Below, in pieces: positions 55,278-63,939 of a stretch of DNA of 64,000 nucleotides. Source of the stretch: a virus. Where the stretch lies: positions 1 through 64,000 of IMG/VR virus record IMGVR_UViG_3300046798_000096, one strand, 5' to 3'. Within the stretch, counting starts at the first letter, position 1; every line of letters begins with the position of its first letter. The notes under the pieces are model-generated. The model did not search any database and had not been told where the DNA came from. It was given only the letters and a program-made list of their open reading frames with translations. A program made the position numbers and the translations under genes.

Positions 55278-55636
55278 TGGTGCAGCCCCATGCGTGCGAG
55301 CTTCAGTGCGAACGTCTCCAGCTCCTGTCCCTTGAGGCCATCAGTGTGGGCTTTGGTCAGGATGGCCAGAGCCAGCGCTTGCTTGGCTACGTGCGTATCG
55401 AAGATGTGCAGCAGCGCGTCCAGCTCCACCTTGTTCAGAGAGAACCCGGAGATGCTGGTCTTGGCGTTGAGGATCTGAAGCTGCTTCAGCTCTTCAGTCT
55501 GCGCTGTGACGAAGTCACTCAGCTCTTGAGGGGTCAGGTTGGCGCGCTTCGCCAGCTGCACCAACGGCGTAGTAACGATCTTTGGAAGCGCTTCTCCAGG
55601 TGGGAGGCGGGGCTTCCGCGGTGTCTTGCGTTTCAT
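55274..55636 (-). CDS. 120-residue unknown protein
   Basis: Basic Pro-rich start (MKRKTPRKPRLPPGEALPKI), then helical (LTPQELSDFVTAQTEELKQL). Lengthy overlap with the upstream gene (122 nt). Not recognised. Confidence 0.65.
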   Translation of the reverse strand: MKRKTPRKPRLPPGEALPKIVTTPLVQLAKRANLTPQELSDFVTAQTEELKQLQILNAKTSISGFSLNKVELDALLHIFDTHVAKQALALAILTKAHTDGLKGQELETFALKLARMGLHQ

Positions 55637-55817
55637 CTGTAATCTCCTTTATCGTGAACGAGACGAATCGATCGGTAACCCATTTGGTCCCAATGAACGA
55701 GACCGAAGCAGCATTACGAAGAACAGACCAATCGTACTCAGCATACCGCTTGAGTAGCACATCCAGCTGGTCCTTGTCAACCAGCTGTGTAGAACGAAGA
55801 TAGAGCCCCCAGATCAT
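55515..55817 (-). CDS. 100-residue unknown protein
   Basis: MIWGLYLRSTQLVDKDQLDV; alpha/beta N-terminal part (SVSFIGTKWVTDRFVSFTIK). The last third overlaps the next gene and has shadow-like composition. Not recognised. Confidence 0.6.
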   Translation of the reverse strand: MIWGLYLRSTQLVDKDQLDVLLKRYAEYDWSVLRNAASVSFIGTKWVTDRFVSFTIKEITDETQDTAEAPPPTWRSASKDRYYAVGAAGEARQPDPSRAE

Positions 55818-56164
55818 TGGGGTACCCGGCTGTCAATGACAACGTACTCGTTGTTACGAGAGTGCCATTGCAGGGTCTGGAGGTTTGGAATCTTGGAAGC
55901 AGCGAGGATCATAGCGGTCCAGAGCATGAAGTGATGGGAGCCCATCGGAAGAAGGAAGTCCTTCTTGTAGTCAAACTCCGAGAGCCCCTCTGTGAGTTTG
56001 GCGATGCAGGCATCTGAATCCCACACGTCGCTGTTACGGTCAAGCAGGATGACCAGCTCTCCGTACTCCTGCGCCTTGTCGAAGGACTCGAACTTCGGCA
56101 CCGTGCGCCGCAGCACCGGGTCGTAGCGCGTGGGAACCTGTGGAATGTAGACTCGCGGTTTCAT
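55814..56164 (-). CDS. 116-residue unknown protein
   Basis: MKPRVYIPQVPTRYDPVLRR, then GELVILLDRNSDVWDSDACI and SHHFMLWTAMILAASKI; alternating strands and helices like a small Rossmann-type fold. 4-nt overlaps on both sides. Not recognised. Confidence 0.7.
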   Translation of the reverse strand: MKPRVYIPQVPTRYDPVLRRTVPKFESFDKAQEYGELVILLDRNSDVWDSDACIAKLTEGLSEFDYKKDFLLPMGSHHFMLWTAMILAASKIPNLQTLQWHSRNNEYVVIDSRVPQ

Positions 56165-57597
56165 AGTAGCTCCGAGAACTTATCCCCGAGGATGGAGCGT
56201 ACCACATCTTCGTTGGACAGGTGTGTGTCGATGATGATCTCGTCACAGGTGTCCTGCGCGATGCAGTAAGTATAGTGGACGGCGTTGTGCTGCCCAATGC
56301 GGTGAGACCGGTCCTGGGCTTGCTTCAGCGCCACCGGATCCACGTCCACCCCGTGATGCCACTGCCGCGCTGCCTCGGTCAGCGTGAGGCCTGTTCCACC
56401 GACCTTGGGGTTGCTCATGAAGAACTGCTTGTCGCCCCTCTGGAAGGCTTCCAGGTTGGCTGCGCGCCCCTCATCGTCGATGGCTCCGTCGTACCTGGCG
56501 ACCCTGTCCAAGCCCAGGCGTGCCTGGATGAGATCCGCGTCGTGGCGGAACCGGGTCCAGATGATGCCCTGGGTGTTCGAGGCATCGCACCAGTCCATGC
56601 AGGCATCGATGCGGGGCCACTCGTCGTTGATGGGGTGGTGCTCTCCGGTCAGCGTGTTCTTGATGTAGCCCGATGACACCTGCAGCAGCTTGCGGAGCAT
56701 GACGAGCTTCGTCTTGATCTCCACCTCTTCCCCGCTCTGCAGCTCCAGGCGTAGGTCTGTCTGTAGCTGGTTGTAGGCTCGGCGGTGCTCTACGGGCAGC
56801 TCGATGTAGTGGCGCGAGTGCAGCTTCGGTGGCAGGTCTGGCAGCACGTCTGCCTTGAGCACACGCACCGAGATCTCCTTGAGCCACTCGCTCAGCTTGT
56901 CCAGGTTCTTGTACCGGATGAGCTTGTTCCATCCGTTGAGCGCCAGCCAGTCGGCAAAGTACGCCTTGAAGCACATGAAGTCTGGGATGCCGTGGCGCTT
57001 CCAGAACTCACCATCGAGGAACTTGATCTGCGAGTACACATCCATCGGACCCTCAGCACCCATGGGGGTGCCTGTGCCGATGGTCTTGAACTCAGCGTAG
57101 TTCCCTGAAGCGACGATAGTCTTGGTGCGCACAGCGCCTGGCGACTTGATAAAGTGACTCTCGTCTAGGATGTACGCCACCTTCCTCTTAGTCAGGAACT
57201 CCTTGACGAACTTCTTTCCCTGATCAGTAACAAATGCATGGTAGCTAATACAAACAATAGCTATGCCATCTTTGTAGGACATAATGTCCTTACGCTCGAT
57301 GGCAGCGCTCTTGTTCTTAGCCTGCTTGGTGGAGTAGATGAAGACCTTGTACGGGATACGATCAGGCCAGTGCTTCGGCATCTCCTTGACGGCGAAGTTG
57401 CGCTCGACACCCTTGGGAGCTACGAGCAGCAGCGCGTCCACGCGGCCCTGTTCGTAGGCTTGGGCAACCCGGTCGATGTACGTCTTCGACTTGCCCGTCC
57501 CCTGATCGTTGAACACCGCTAGTGCCGGGTCTTCACCGTGCTCGATGAAGATGGTGTGCTGGTGCTTCAGACTTTCCGACTTCTCTTGATAGCTCAC
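56161..57597 (-). CDS. SNF2-type SF2 helicase
   Basis: 478 residues from a GTG at 57597. Motif I NDQGTGKSKT (30-39), motif II DESH, motif III GTGTPM, and C-terminal QGIIWTRFRHDADLIQARL, FFMSNPKVGGTGLTLTEAAR, QAQDRSHRIGQ (motif VI) are those of SNF2/SWI2 translocases common in phages. Role in replication, recombination or defence evasion is not settled. A 111-nt structured element precedes it. Confidence 0.9.
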   Translation of the reverse strand: MSYQEKSESLKHQHTIFIEHGEDPALAVFNDQGTGKSKTYIDRVAQAYEQGRVDALLLVAPKGVERNFAVKEMPKHWPDRIPYKVFIYSTKQAKNKSAAIERKDIMSYKDGIAIVCISYHAFVTDQGKKFVKEFLTKRKVAYILDESHFIKSPGAVRTKTIVASGNYAEFKTIGTGTPMGAEGPMDVYSQIKFLDGEFWKRHGIPDFMCFKAYFADWLALNGWNKLIRYKNLDKLSEWLKEISVRVLKADVLPDLPPKLHSRHYIELPVEHRRAYNQLQTDLRLELQSGEEVEIKTKLVMLRKLLQVSSGYIKNTLTGEHHPINDEWPRIDACMDWCDASNTQGIIWTRFRHDADLIQARLGLDRVARYDGAIDDEGRAANLEAFQRGDKQFFMSNPKVGGTGLTLTEAARQWHHGVDVDPVALKQAQDRSHRIGQHNAVHYTYCIAQDTCDEIIIDTHLSNEDVVRSILGDKFSELL

Positions 57598-57619
57598 AAT
57601 GTCTCACAATTCTGTAATC

Positions 57620-57730
57620 TATCTGCGCTCCAGAGACTCCCTGCGGCGGGTGCCTGTAGGTCCGTCCTGCAGTATGCTAGCTCTGCATGTGCGAGTTACA
57701 CTAACGCAGGGTCTCTCCGGAGCGCAGATA
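57620..57730 (-). ncRNA. Candidate structured RNA with a junction
   Basis: A closing stem pairs 57620-57631 with 57719-57730 (12 perfect), 57632-57636 with 57712-57716 and 57639-57645 with 57705-57711, about 24 bp with two small bulges. The 59-nt loop can form two hairpins, CTG-t-AGG/CCT-g-CAG (about 57654-57672) and ATGC/GCAT. It lies between the lysis genes and the SNF2 gene. No T-run, so not a simple terminator. Confidence 0.5.
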
Positions 57731-57740
57731 GGAAGTGTTT

Positions 57741-57791
57741 CTACCGGTAGCCGCCCTTGACCTTCTTGGTCTTTTTCTTCTTGCTTGCCAC
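57741..57791 (-). CDS. Tiny basic peptide
   Basis: GTG at 57791 with GGAAGAGG upstream; encodes MASKKKKTKKVKGGYR. An in-frame GTG at 57830 would give 29 residues. Short Lys-rich peptides of this style occur in phages. Translation is not proven. Confidence 0.4.
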   Translation of the reverse strand: MASKKKKTKKVKGGYR

Positions 57792-57817
57792 GGCACCTCT
57801 TCCTTTCGACTTGATGG

Positions 57818-58093
57818 TTAGTGCTGCCACGTCGGGTCCACAGCGCGTGGACCCCGCTTCTCGATGATCTCGCTGAGCCGTTGCGCTGCAACACGTCGTG
57901 CGTGATACGGGCACGGTGCAAAGCCGGAGTCCCGAAGTTCTCGCTTCAGTTCTTCGGCTTCAGCATCGACTTGAGATCCTCGATGCGAGCGGCGCGTTCC
58001 GCCTTCAGCTCGCGCCAGCAGAAGTACAAACCTATGCCAAGCACCAAGGCAACGGGCCCTGATGCGATGAGAGAGTCCAGTACTTTTGGCCAT
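57818..58093 (-). CDS. Lysis-region protein overlapping the membrane protein gene
   Basis: 91 residues from ATG at 58093. The last ~45 residues (AEELKRELRDSGFAPCPYHA, RRVAAQRLSEIIEKRG) look coding, while the first half lies inside the 50-residue membrane gene in another frame. It could be a spanin-like or unknown partner made by overlap, or the true start may be non-standard. Confidence 0.4.
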   Translation of the reverse strand: MAKSTGLSHRIRARCLGAWHRFVLLLARAEGGTRRSHRGSQVDAEAEELKRELRDSGFAPCPYHARRVAAQRLSEIIEKRGPRAVDPTWQH

Positions 58094-58098
58094 TCCAC
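57946..58098 (-). CDS. Small membrane protein, holin candidate
   Basis: 50 residues from GTG at 58098 with AGAGGA 5 nt upstream. N-terminal MEWPKVLDSL, one transmembrane span (about residues 11-28, IASGPVALVLGIGLYFCW) and a charged helix RELKAERAARIEDLKSMLKP. Layout and position after an endolysin fit small single-span holins. Confidence 0.6.
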   Translation of the reverse strand: MEWPKVLDSLIASGPVALVLGIGLYFCWRELKAERAARIEDLKSMLKPKN

Positions 58099-58107
58099 AG
58101 TATCCTC

Positions 58108-58251
58108 TTACTGGGTCCCTGCGTCCAGCAACGCAGGCGACGGTGGAGGGCAAACGCCCTGAGGAACAGGGATCAGTCCCTGCTGAAATGCAGCACCGAG
58201 AACGATGCTGAAGAGAGTCACGCCTACCGCAATCAGCTTGTTTTTGGTCAT
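58108..58251 (-). CDS. Small exported or membrane-anchored protein of the lysis cassette
   Basis: 47 residues from ATG at 58251: MTKNKLIAVGVTLFSIVLGA gives a signal anchor, then a Pro-rich periplasmic part (LIPVPQGVCPPPSPALLDAG). It could be a spanin component or second holin. Not recognised. Confidence 0.55.
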   Translation of the reverse strand: MTKNKLIAVGVTLFSIVLGAAFQQGLIPVPQGVCPPPSPALLDAGTQ

Positions 58252-58298
58252 GCCGTAAGCGTGTCATGATCGTAACTATGTTGCAAGAGTAAGCGTAG

Positions 58299-58922
58299 CT
58301 ATCTGGTGCCAGCTGTGGCGCGAAGGATGAGCGGTGCGTCCTTGACGATCGCGCTGTATTGCTCGGATGGCACACGCCTGAACTGCAAGTCCTTGGTCAG
58401 CCGCGAGGTGAGCCGCACCCGGTTGTCCGAGTTGCCTTCCATCCCTGCAACACCCTCAGGGGTGAAGCCAACGACTGGAAAAACATGCCCTGTATCATCG
58501 TCGTTGACCCATCCTGCTAGATCGCCCGGCTGCACGTCATTCGCCGCTACCAGCTCGAACTGCTCCAGGCACTGCTTGGCCGACATGGTGCGCTTGCAGG
58601 ACACGCCAGCCTGAGTCAGCAGCATGTACACGAACGCGGCGCACCAGGGGTCCGGGTACGCATCGCCAGGTGTGCCACCAGCGTTGCGTATCCAGTCGTC
58701 GATCAGGGGCCCACGATTGCTTCCAAGCGGGCTCTCAGCGGTCCCTCGATAGAAGCATGCCGTGCGCACGATGATGCGCCGGTAGCGCGGCAGGTCGTCG
58801 ATGGCCATCGCCCACTTGGTGCGCGACCCGAGGTCACCGTCATTCAGCAGCAGGGCTCCATTCCAGTCCCTCTGCCTGGGCTCGCCCTCTTGCCACAACT
58901 TGATCTGCGCTCTCGTCATCAT
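58299..58922 (-). CDS. Endolysin-like CHAP/NlpC peptidase
   Basis: 207 residues. DPWCAAFVYMLL puts the nucleophile at Cys94; DTGHVFPVVGF gives His146 and MEGN (161-164) the third polar residue, the CHAP order. The first 80 residues are a helical domain with SPLGSNRGPLIDDWIRNAGG. No signal peptide, so it needs the holin. It cleaves peptidoglycan cross-links. Confidence 0.8.
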   Translation of the reverse strand: MMTRAQIKLWQEGEPRQRDWNGALLLNDGDLGSRTKWAMAIDDLPRYRRIIVRTACFYRGTAESPLGSNRGPLIDDWIRNAGGTPGDAYPDPWCAAFVYMLLTQAGVSCKRTMSAKQCLEQFELVAANDVQPGDLAGWVNDDDTGHVFPVVGFTPEGVAGMEGNSDNRVRLTSRLTKDLQFRRVPSEQYSAIVKDAPLILRATAGTR

Positions 58923-61900
58923 GTGAACGTCTCCCTCTGAGCTAGTTCACGGATCATAGCAGGAGAAAGCACAGCGCAATAGTGCCGAAGATTGTCAGCA
59001 AACCCAATAAGCCTGCCACCACCACCGCCGAACTGGCTGCGGAATGCACGCAGAAGCGATACCGTCCTGTTGGGTACTCCGGTTGCTTCGTCCACCATCA
59101 CACCGTCGAGATACAATCTCATGGTGCCACCCGCACTGTACGTCAGCGCGCAGTGGTGCCAGGCGTTGATGGTGAACAGGTTGGTGACTACATAGAATGT
59201 ACGGGACCCAGAATCACCATGTCCAGCTCTCAGCTGTGTGGAGCCATCAACTTCAAAGAACTGATGCCCTGTGGTGTCTGAGCTGAGGATGGTTCCTGTG
59301 CCAGTGCCAGTCGACTTGTTGACAGTGCAGACGATAGTGTAGCCGAAGTCCAGAGCTCGTGGAGAGATGATAGTGGTGGGCAGACCCTCACTGATGTTGG
59401 TACCTTCGTAGACAAAGCCACGTAGAGGATCCACGCCAGCGTCAGCTGCTACAGTCAGGAGGTTCGGCGTCTCGTAGGCTGACTTGTCGAAGAAGACTTC
59501 AGCTGATGCAATGGAGCTGCTGATCGGAAGGAACAGCATCAGCGCATCAGCGTGGTAGTACATGAACGAGTAGTTGGCACACGTCATCGTGTGAGTGTTC
59601 TTCTCGTTGTTGTGCTCACGGTCCATGACCTGGAAGGCCTTGGTCGGGTTGTTCTGATCCTTGACGATGAGGTAGGTCGTCTTGAGCGCAAGCCCAGGGT
59701 CGGAGTTGAGCGCTAACGCCGGTGCGTGGCCGAGCACCACCGAGTATTCGTCAGTGCCAGCGGAGCAGGGGATGGATTCGACGGCGCCGAACGCATGCTG
59801 CACGAAGATGGTGAACGTGCCTCCCGTGAGATCCACAGGCTGGCTGGTGGTCAGGATGAGACCCACCACCTTCTCGACGTCACCGTCCTGCACGTCAGGG
59901 CGCGTGTTGTCCTCGACCAGGATGCGCTCCATGAGGCGCAGCGTGCCTGCCTCTTCGAGCGCCTCGAACTGTACGGACTGGTTCTGGTGATCCTGCCGCG
60001 CCTGCTGCCGATGCCCGTGCCAGATGGCTTGCTTGCGATGCCTGAGGCCAACGATGCGAGACTGCAGCGGCGAGACAGGCTGCGCAAGCACGCGAGGGAA
60101 CAGCGAGGGAGGGATGTATGTCTCTGGCCCCGTGTCAGGATCCATGAACTCCTGCTCCACGCCATCGTTGTCACCGAGGCGGCCGAACGTGATAGCTCGC
60201 GCTTCAGAGCCGGGCACCTTGTTGCGATGGTTGAAGATGTACGTGCTGGCGTCCGTTGCAACGTCAGGGCTAGCCTTCATCACATCGCCCTGACGGAACG
60301 GAATGACGAAGCAGGCTGCGCAGATGGTAGCAACAGTCTCCTCTGCAGACATGTTCAAGTCGTCCAGCGTATAGCTGAATGCAGCTGCTGCTGGGTCTCC
60401 GAATGACTCGCGGATGAAGGCGAACGCATTCGCAATGGTCGCGAAGTCAATCTCAGCGTTCTTGCGATTACCGATGTACTCATCCTTCAGCACATGGAAG
60501 ACCATGTTCTCAGTGAAGTTGCCAAGGTCGACTGGCGTAGTGAACGAGACACCATTCCACGACAGTGTGGCCCGCGCTGCTTTGCAGTTCAGCTGGCGCT
60601 TCTCCACTCGCTTCGAAGATGGGTTACCTACGATGCGAGTCTGGATGGTAGTAATATCGGTAGCAGCGAAGTCAGGCTTAGAGACGGAGTAGCACTTAGA
60701 AACTTCAACGTCGTCATGGATCTGACCTGTGTATGCAGTGCTCTTGAGAATCGACGCAGGATCATTAGAGATGATAAACGTCGGCGTCCTGAAGAACGCT
60801 GTAGACGTTGGGTCCAACTCCATCTTGCGGAACGCAGCGCTGGTGCACGCGAACTGCACCAGGCAGCGGCCTGGCGTGATGCGTGGAAACTTGACCGTGA
60901 CACCGCGAGTCTGGTTGCCCAGCATAGAGCCGCTGATGCTCTGCTGGAATGACTCCGTAGGATCCGCAGTGGGTGTACCTGCTGCATCGCATGGCGTGAT
61001 GAAGCAAGCCAAGACGTGAGTCAGTACAACGCGGTTCGCAGTGTCCTCTGCGTAGAGCCCCTCGTTCGCAACGAAGTTGACCCACAGCTCCTCCATGTTC
61101 GGGTCGTCAATGAAGATGCCTGCATCGGCAGACAGACCTCCTGTCTTGTACCCAACGATCCATCGATTCTGCGCCGCGATGGCAACGTTCTTGTTGCGCA
61201 CCCCAGTTCCGGTTCCGACCTCAGTGCTGTACGCAGCGATCTTGTCCCACTCCGCCTGTAGCGATGCAGGCACGCTCACAGTCAGCTGCACGTTCAGCTC
61301 ATCAAACACAGTGACCGCGGTCACTGTGACAGGCGCCAAGTCGACTCGCCCATTCTCCGGGAACCCTACGATGTTAGGATAAGGTCCGGGAGGACTGACA
61401 CCATCGGCTCCAAAGGCGTAGCCTGCACTAAGATCTGGCTTGGGTGAGGTCAGCGTTGCAAGCTTGCCCCAGATGATCTGCAGCTCGTCATCGATCTGTA
61501 TCAAGCCTGTGATGTTGCCGGATGAGCCGTTGGTGGGCAGATCGATGGTACCTACACCAGACCCTAGATACCTGAAGGATGCATGCTTCCACTTGCTGCC
61601 GCTCTGCAAATCAGCGAAGGTCTGAAGACCACTGCCATACACGGTCAGCGCCTTAATGGATCTCAGCGGACGATTCTCTGCAGACGTTACCGGGATGATG
61701 GTGTACACATCCTCGGTGATCATCTCGCCTACAACCAGTAGTGGCGTTCCACCACCAGGAGCTTCCCCAGGAGGGTACACGACAGCAGCGGCTCTGGTGA
61801 TATCCTCGAAGTCAGTGTCACCATCCTTGATAGAGGTAGGAGAATTTAGGCCCCTACCGATGCACATGTACGAGTACTCGACAGGCTCGTTGTTTTCCCA

Positions 61901-62356
61901 GATGGTGTAGGGGTACTGAATCAAGTCGGGGATGGAGCGCACCACACCCAGGATGTCAGGGATGCGCTGATTCAAGCGCGCCTGGTTCTCTCGCTGCGAC
62001 AGCTGGTTGTTGTTCGACCCCTTGGAGAACACTTGCTCCAAAGGCTTTGGCTTGTCCTGCGTGAGCTGGTTGACCGTGTACGAGATGAGCAGGATGGCTC
62101 CCGTCAGCAGCAGGGTGCCAGGATCCGCAGGGTAGACGATCGCGTAGAATGGCCCCGGCATCTTCGCCAGTGCATCGATGCTGCGCTTGTCTCCTGGCGT
62201 GACGTCGTTCGCCAGCGCTACCTCCTTGTGGTACAGGCGCGCAGTCTTGGGCCACACGGGCAGCTGCTCCATGAGCACATCCCGCATGTCCTCCGCCTCG
62301 AACTCCTCGTAGGCGTTGACATCGAATGGGTTGGTGGAGATCCAAACTGTCTGCAT
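58919..62356 (-). CDS. Tail tip attachment protein (J-like) with lectin-like C-terminus
   Basis: 1145 residues from ATG at 62356. The N-terminal part has two hydrophobic stretches around PADPGTLLLTGAILLISYTV and then GKSNNNQLSQRENQ-like polar text, ARLNQRIPDILGVVRSIPDL, which I know from tail-tip proteins of the J type; the middle is beta-rich. The last ~200 residues form a LamG/concanavalin-type domain (WHHCALTYSAGGTMRLYLDG). It is the central host-recognition protein at the tail end. Confidence 0.82.
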   Translation of the reverse strand: MQTVWISTNPFDVNAYEEFEAEDMRDVLMEQLPVWPKTARLYHKEVALANDVTPGDKRSIDALAKMPGPFYAIVYPADPGTLLLTGAILLISYTVNQLTQDKPKPLEQVFSKGSNNNQLSQRENQARLNQRIPDILGVVRSIPDLIQYPYTIWENNEPVEYSYMCIGRGLNSPTSIKDGDTDFEDITRAAAVVYPPGEAPGGGTPLLVVGEMITEDVYTIIPVTSAENRPLRSIKALTVYGSGLQTFADLQSGSKWKHASFRYLGSGVGTIDLPTNGSSGNITGLIQIDDELQIIWGKLATLTSPKPDLSAGYAFGADGVSPPGPYPNIVGFPENGRVDLAPVTVTAVTVFDELNVQLTVSVPASLQAEWDKIAAYSTEVGTGTGVRNKNVAIAAQNRWIVGYKTGGLSADAGIFIDDPNMEELWVNFVANEGLYAEDTANRVVLTHVLACFITPCDAAGTPTADPTESFQQSISGSMLGNQTRGVTVKFPRITPGRCLVQFACTSAAFRKMELDPTSTAFFRTPTFIISNDPASILKSTAYTGQIHDDVEVSKCYSVSKPDFAATDITTIQTRIVGNPSSKRVEKRQLNCKAARATLSWNGVSFTTPVDLGNFTENMVFHVLKDEYIGNRKNAEIDFATIANAFAFIRESFGDPAAAAFSYTLDDLNMSAEETVATICAACFVIPFRQGDVMKASPDVATDASTYIFNHRNKVPGSEARAITFGRLGDNDGVEQEFMDPDTGPETYIPPSLFPRVLAQPVSPLQSRIVGLRHRKQAIWHGHRQQARQDHQNQSVQFEALEEAGTLRLMERILVEDNTRPDVQDGDVEKVVGLILTTSQPVDLTGGTFTIFVQHAFGAVESIPCSAGTDEYSVVLGHAPALALNSDPGLALKTTYLIVKDQNNPTKAFQVMDREHNNEKNTHTMTCANYSFMYYHADALMLFLPISSSIASAEVFFDKSAYETPNLLTVAADAGVDPLRGFVYEGTNISEGLPTTIISPRALDFGYTIVCTVNKSTGTGTGTILSSDTTGHQFFEVDGSTQLRAGHGDSGSRTFYVVTNLFTINAWHHCALTYSAGGTMRLYLDGVMVDEATGVPNRTVSLLRAFRSQFGGGGGRLIGFADNLRHYCAVLSPAMIRELAQRETFT

Positions 62357-62361
62357 GGGAC

Positions 62362-62721
62362 TCACTTCGTGGTGTAGAAAAGAATCACCGGGAACCCCGC
62401 AGTGGCGAGGCTGAGCGACTGGTAAGCAGCGCCGTTGCGTCGGAGATGTAGCACACCTCCCGAGTAGAACACACCGATGTGCGGCACGTCGTTCGCCCGC
62501 TGCATGAGCACCAAGCACGGACTCTCTGGGCTTGCCAACTCCTTGAAGTATGGCTGCTGCTCAGTGACGTGCATCCACACTGATGCCCTGGTGTACCCAA
62601 CAGGCCTGCACTGCTGGATGTCCTGGCCGGTGATGTCCTTCCAGACTTCCTTGGCCATATCCCAGCACTCATACTTGCCAGGTACGAACTGCTTGCTGAG
62701 ATAGTTGTCCACCTCGAACAT
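62362..62721 (-). CDS. NlpC/P60-type tail peptidase (K-like)
   Basis: 119 residues. YECWDMAKEVW contains the catalytic Cys19; PHIGVFYSGGVLHL carries the His. ATG at 62721 is preferred over a GTG 8 codons earlier. Tail-tip peptidases of this type open the cell wall during infection and sit before the J-like gene, as here. Confidence 0.8.
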   Translation of the reverse strand: MFEVDNYLSKQFVPGKYECWDMAKEVWKDITGQDIQQCRPVGYTRASVWMHVTEQQPYFKELASPESPCLVLMQRANDVPHIGVFYSGGVLHLRRNGAAYQSLSLATAGFPVILFYTTK

Positions 62722-62722
62722 A

Positions 62723-63274
62723 TCAACCAGTCTTGAAGAACGCACGCATCATCGGAAACTCTTTGATGGTGTACTTCCTGCCAGTCCTGGTGACTGACAG
62801 TCGTGTAGCCACTGCTTCGAACGAGCACCCAGTCTTGCTGTGAGTGATGGTGGTAATCTCGTGCGTGGTTGGCCCAAAGATGAGAGACACATCGTCTGAC
62901 CTGTACACTCTGTACTTCACCAGCGGCTTGATCTGCATGGCGTTGGCGGTCATCACCAAGTCGATCTCTTGCGGGATCAACGAGCCCAGGTCGCCGATGT
63001 CCACTTTCAAAATTTGGTCCAGGTCGTTGCCGGTTCCGATCTTGGTGATGGCGATGGGCAGGTACTCGTACTCGAAGGGGCCCACTGCACCCTCGTGCAT
63101 CACGATGATGCCGCGCTTGTTGTTGCCGTAGATGTCCAGCGCTGCCAGCTCGTCCTGCTCCGTGTTGCGCACGATGCGGAACGTCTGGCTGAACTTGGGG
63201 TGGCTGATCTCTAGCAGCTCCAGCTGAGCCACAGCCGGAGCACTACCGAGGAAGTAGTCGTGATAGGCAGTCAT
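62723..63274 (-). CDS. Minor tail protein (L-like, DUF1833)
   Basis: 183 residues from ATG at 63274 (ATGA overlap). LELLEISHPKFSQTFRIVRN at the start and EITTITHSKTGCSFEAVATR at the end match DUF1833 tail-tip proteins. Located between M-like and K-like genes, as in lambda. Confidence 0.8.
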   Translation of the reverse strand: MTAYHDYFLGSAPAVAQLELLEISHPKFSQTFRIVRNTEQDELAALDIYGNNKRGIIVMHEGAVGPFEYEYLPIAITKIGTGNDLDQILKVDIGDLGSLIPQEIDLVMTANAMQIKPLVKYRVYRSDDVSLIFGPTTHEITTITHSKTGCSFEAVATRLSVTRTGRKYTIKEFPMMRAFFKTG

Positions 63275-63939
63275 TCGGGCATCAACACTACGGCGCCGCC
63301 GGAGATGAGGGTTGTCTGACCGGGCACGGTAGCAAGCACAGCCCATGCTGCAGCGAGTGGGCCAGGCACAGTGATCTCTCGTATCGTGTCACTGGGGGCG
63401 CCAGAGATGGTGTAGAAGCCATCCAAATTGACAGCTATACCAGAGACCACTGCTGAGCTACCAACGATCTGCACAGTCCTACCGACAGGGAACTGCGTTG
63501 CCTTCTGAACACCGACGGCAACGAACTGAGGAACTGTGACGTTCTTCAGCTGCACGGCTGCAGCAAGGATTGGGTTTGGGAACACCTTGAACTGTCCCTG
63601 CACGACATGCAGAAGACCCTGGTTTTCAGCCAGGAACGGAGGCTCACCCGTGACTTGGCACTTGTAAGTAATCACGTGGTGAGTATCAATCTTGAGCCCC
63701 ATGCGGAACTGTAGCGTGCAGTCTTCCAAGCTCTCCCTGAAGAACGCCATCAGGCGAGTGTACTGCGATTCAGTGCACGAGAATCTGCACATGACGTAGT
63801 GACACATGCCGACCTTGTCGCGGCGCATGCGTGGAGCGCCACCATCCAGCTCGACCTCAATGAAGGACTGACCAGGCTTGTACTGGTATCCACCTTGGTC
63901 TGGAGGATTGATGCCAGTCGGGATGAAAGGTGTGGCCAT
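63271..63939 (-). CDS. Minor tail protein (M-like)
   Basis: 222 residues, MATPFIPTGINPPDQGGYQY, with YTRLMAFFRESLEDCTLQFR and YKCQVTGEPPFLAENQGLLH, a pattern known from phage tail-tip hub proteins. Coupled to the tape measure end by TAATG. Confidence 0.75.
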   Translation of the reverse strand: MATPFIPTGINPPDQGGYQYKPGQSFIEVELDGGAPRMRRDKVGMCHYVMCRFSCTESQYTRLMAFFRESLEDCTLQFRMGLKIDTHHVITYKCQVTGEPPFLAENQGLLHVVQGQFKVFPNPILAAAVQLKNVTVPQFVAVGVQKATQFPVGRTVQIVGSSAVVSGIAVNLDGFYTISGAPSDTIREITVPGPLAAAWAVLATVPGQTTLISGGAVVLMPE

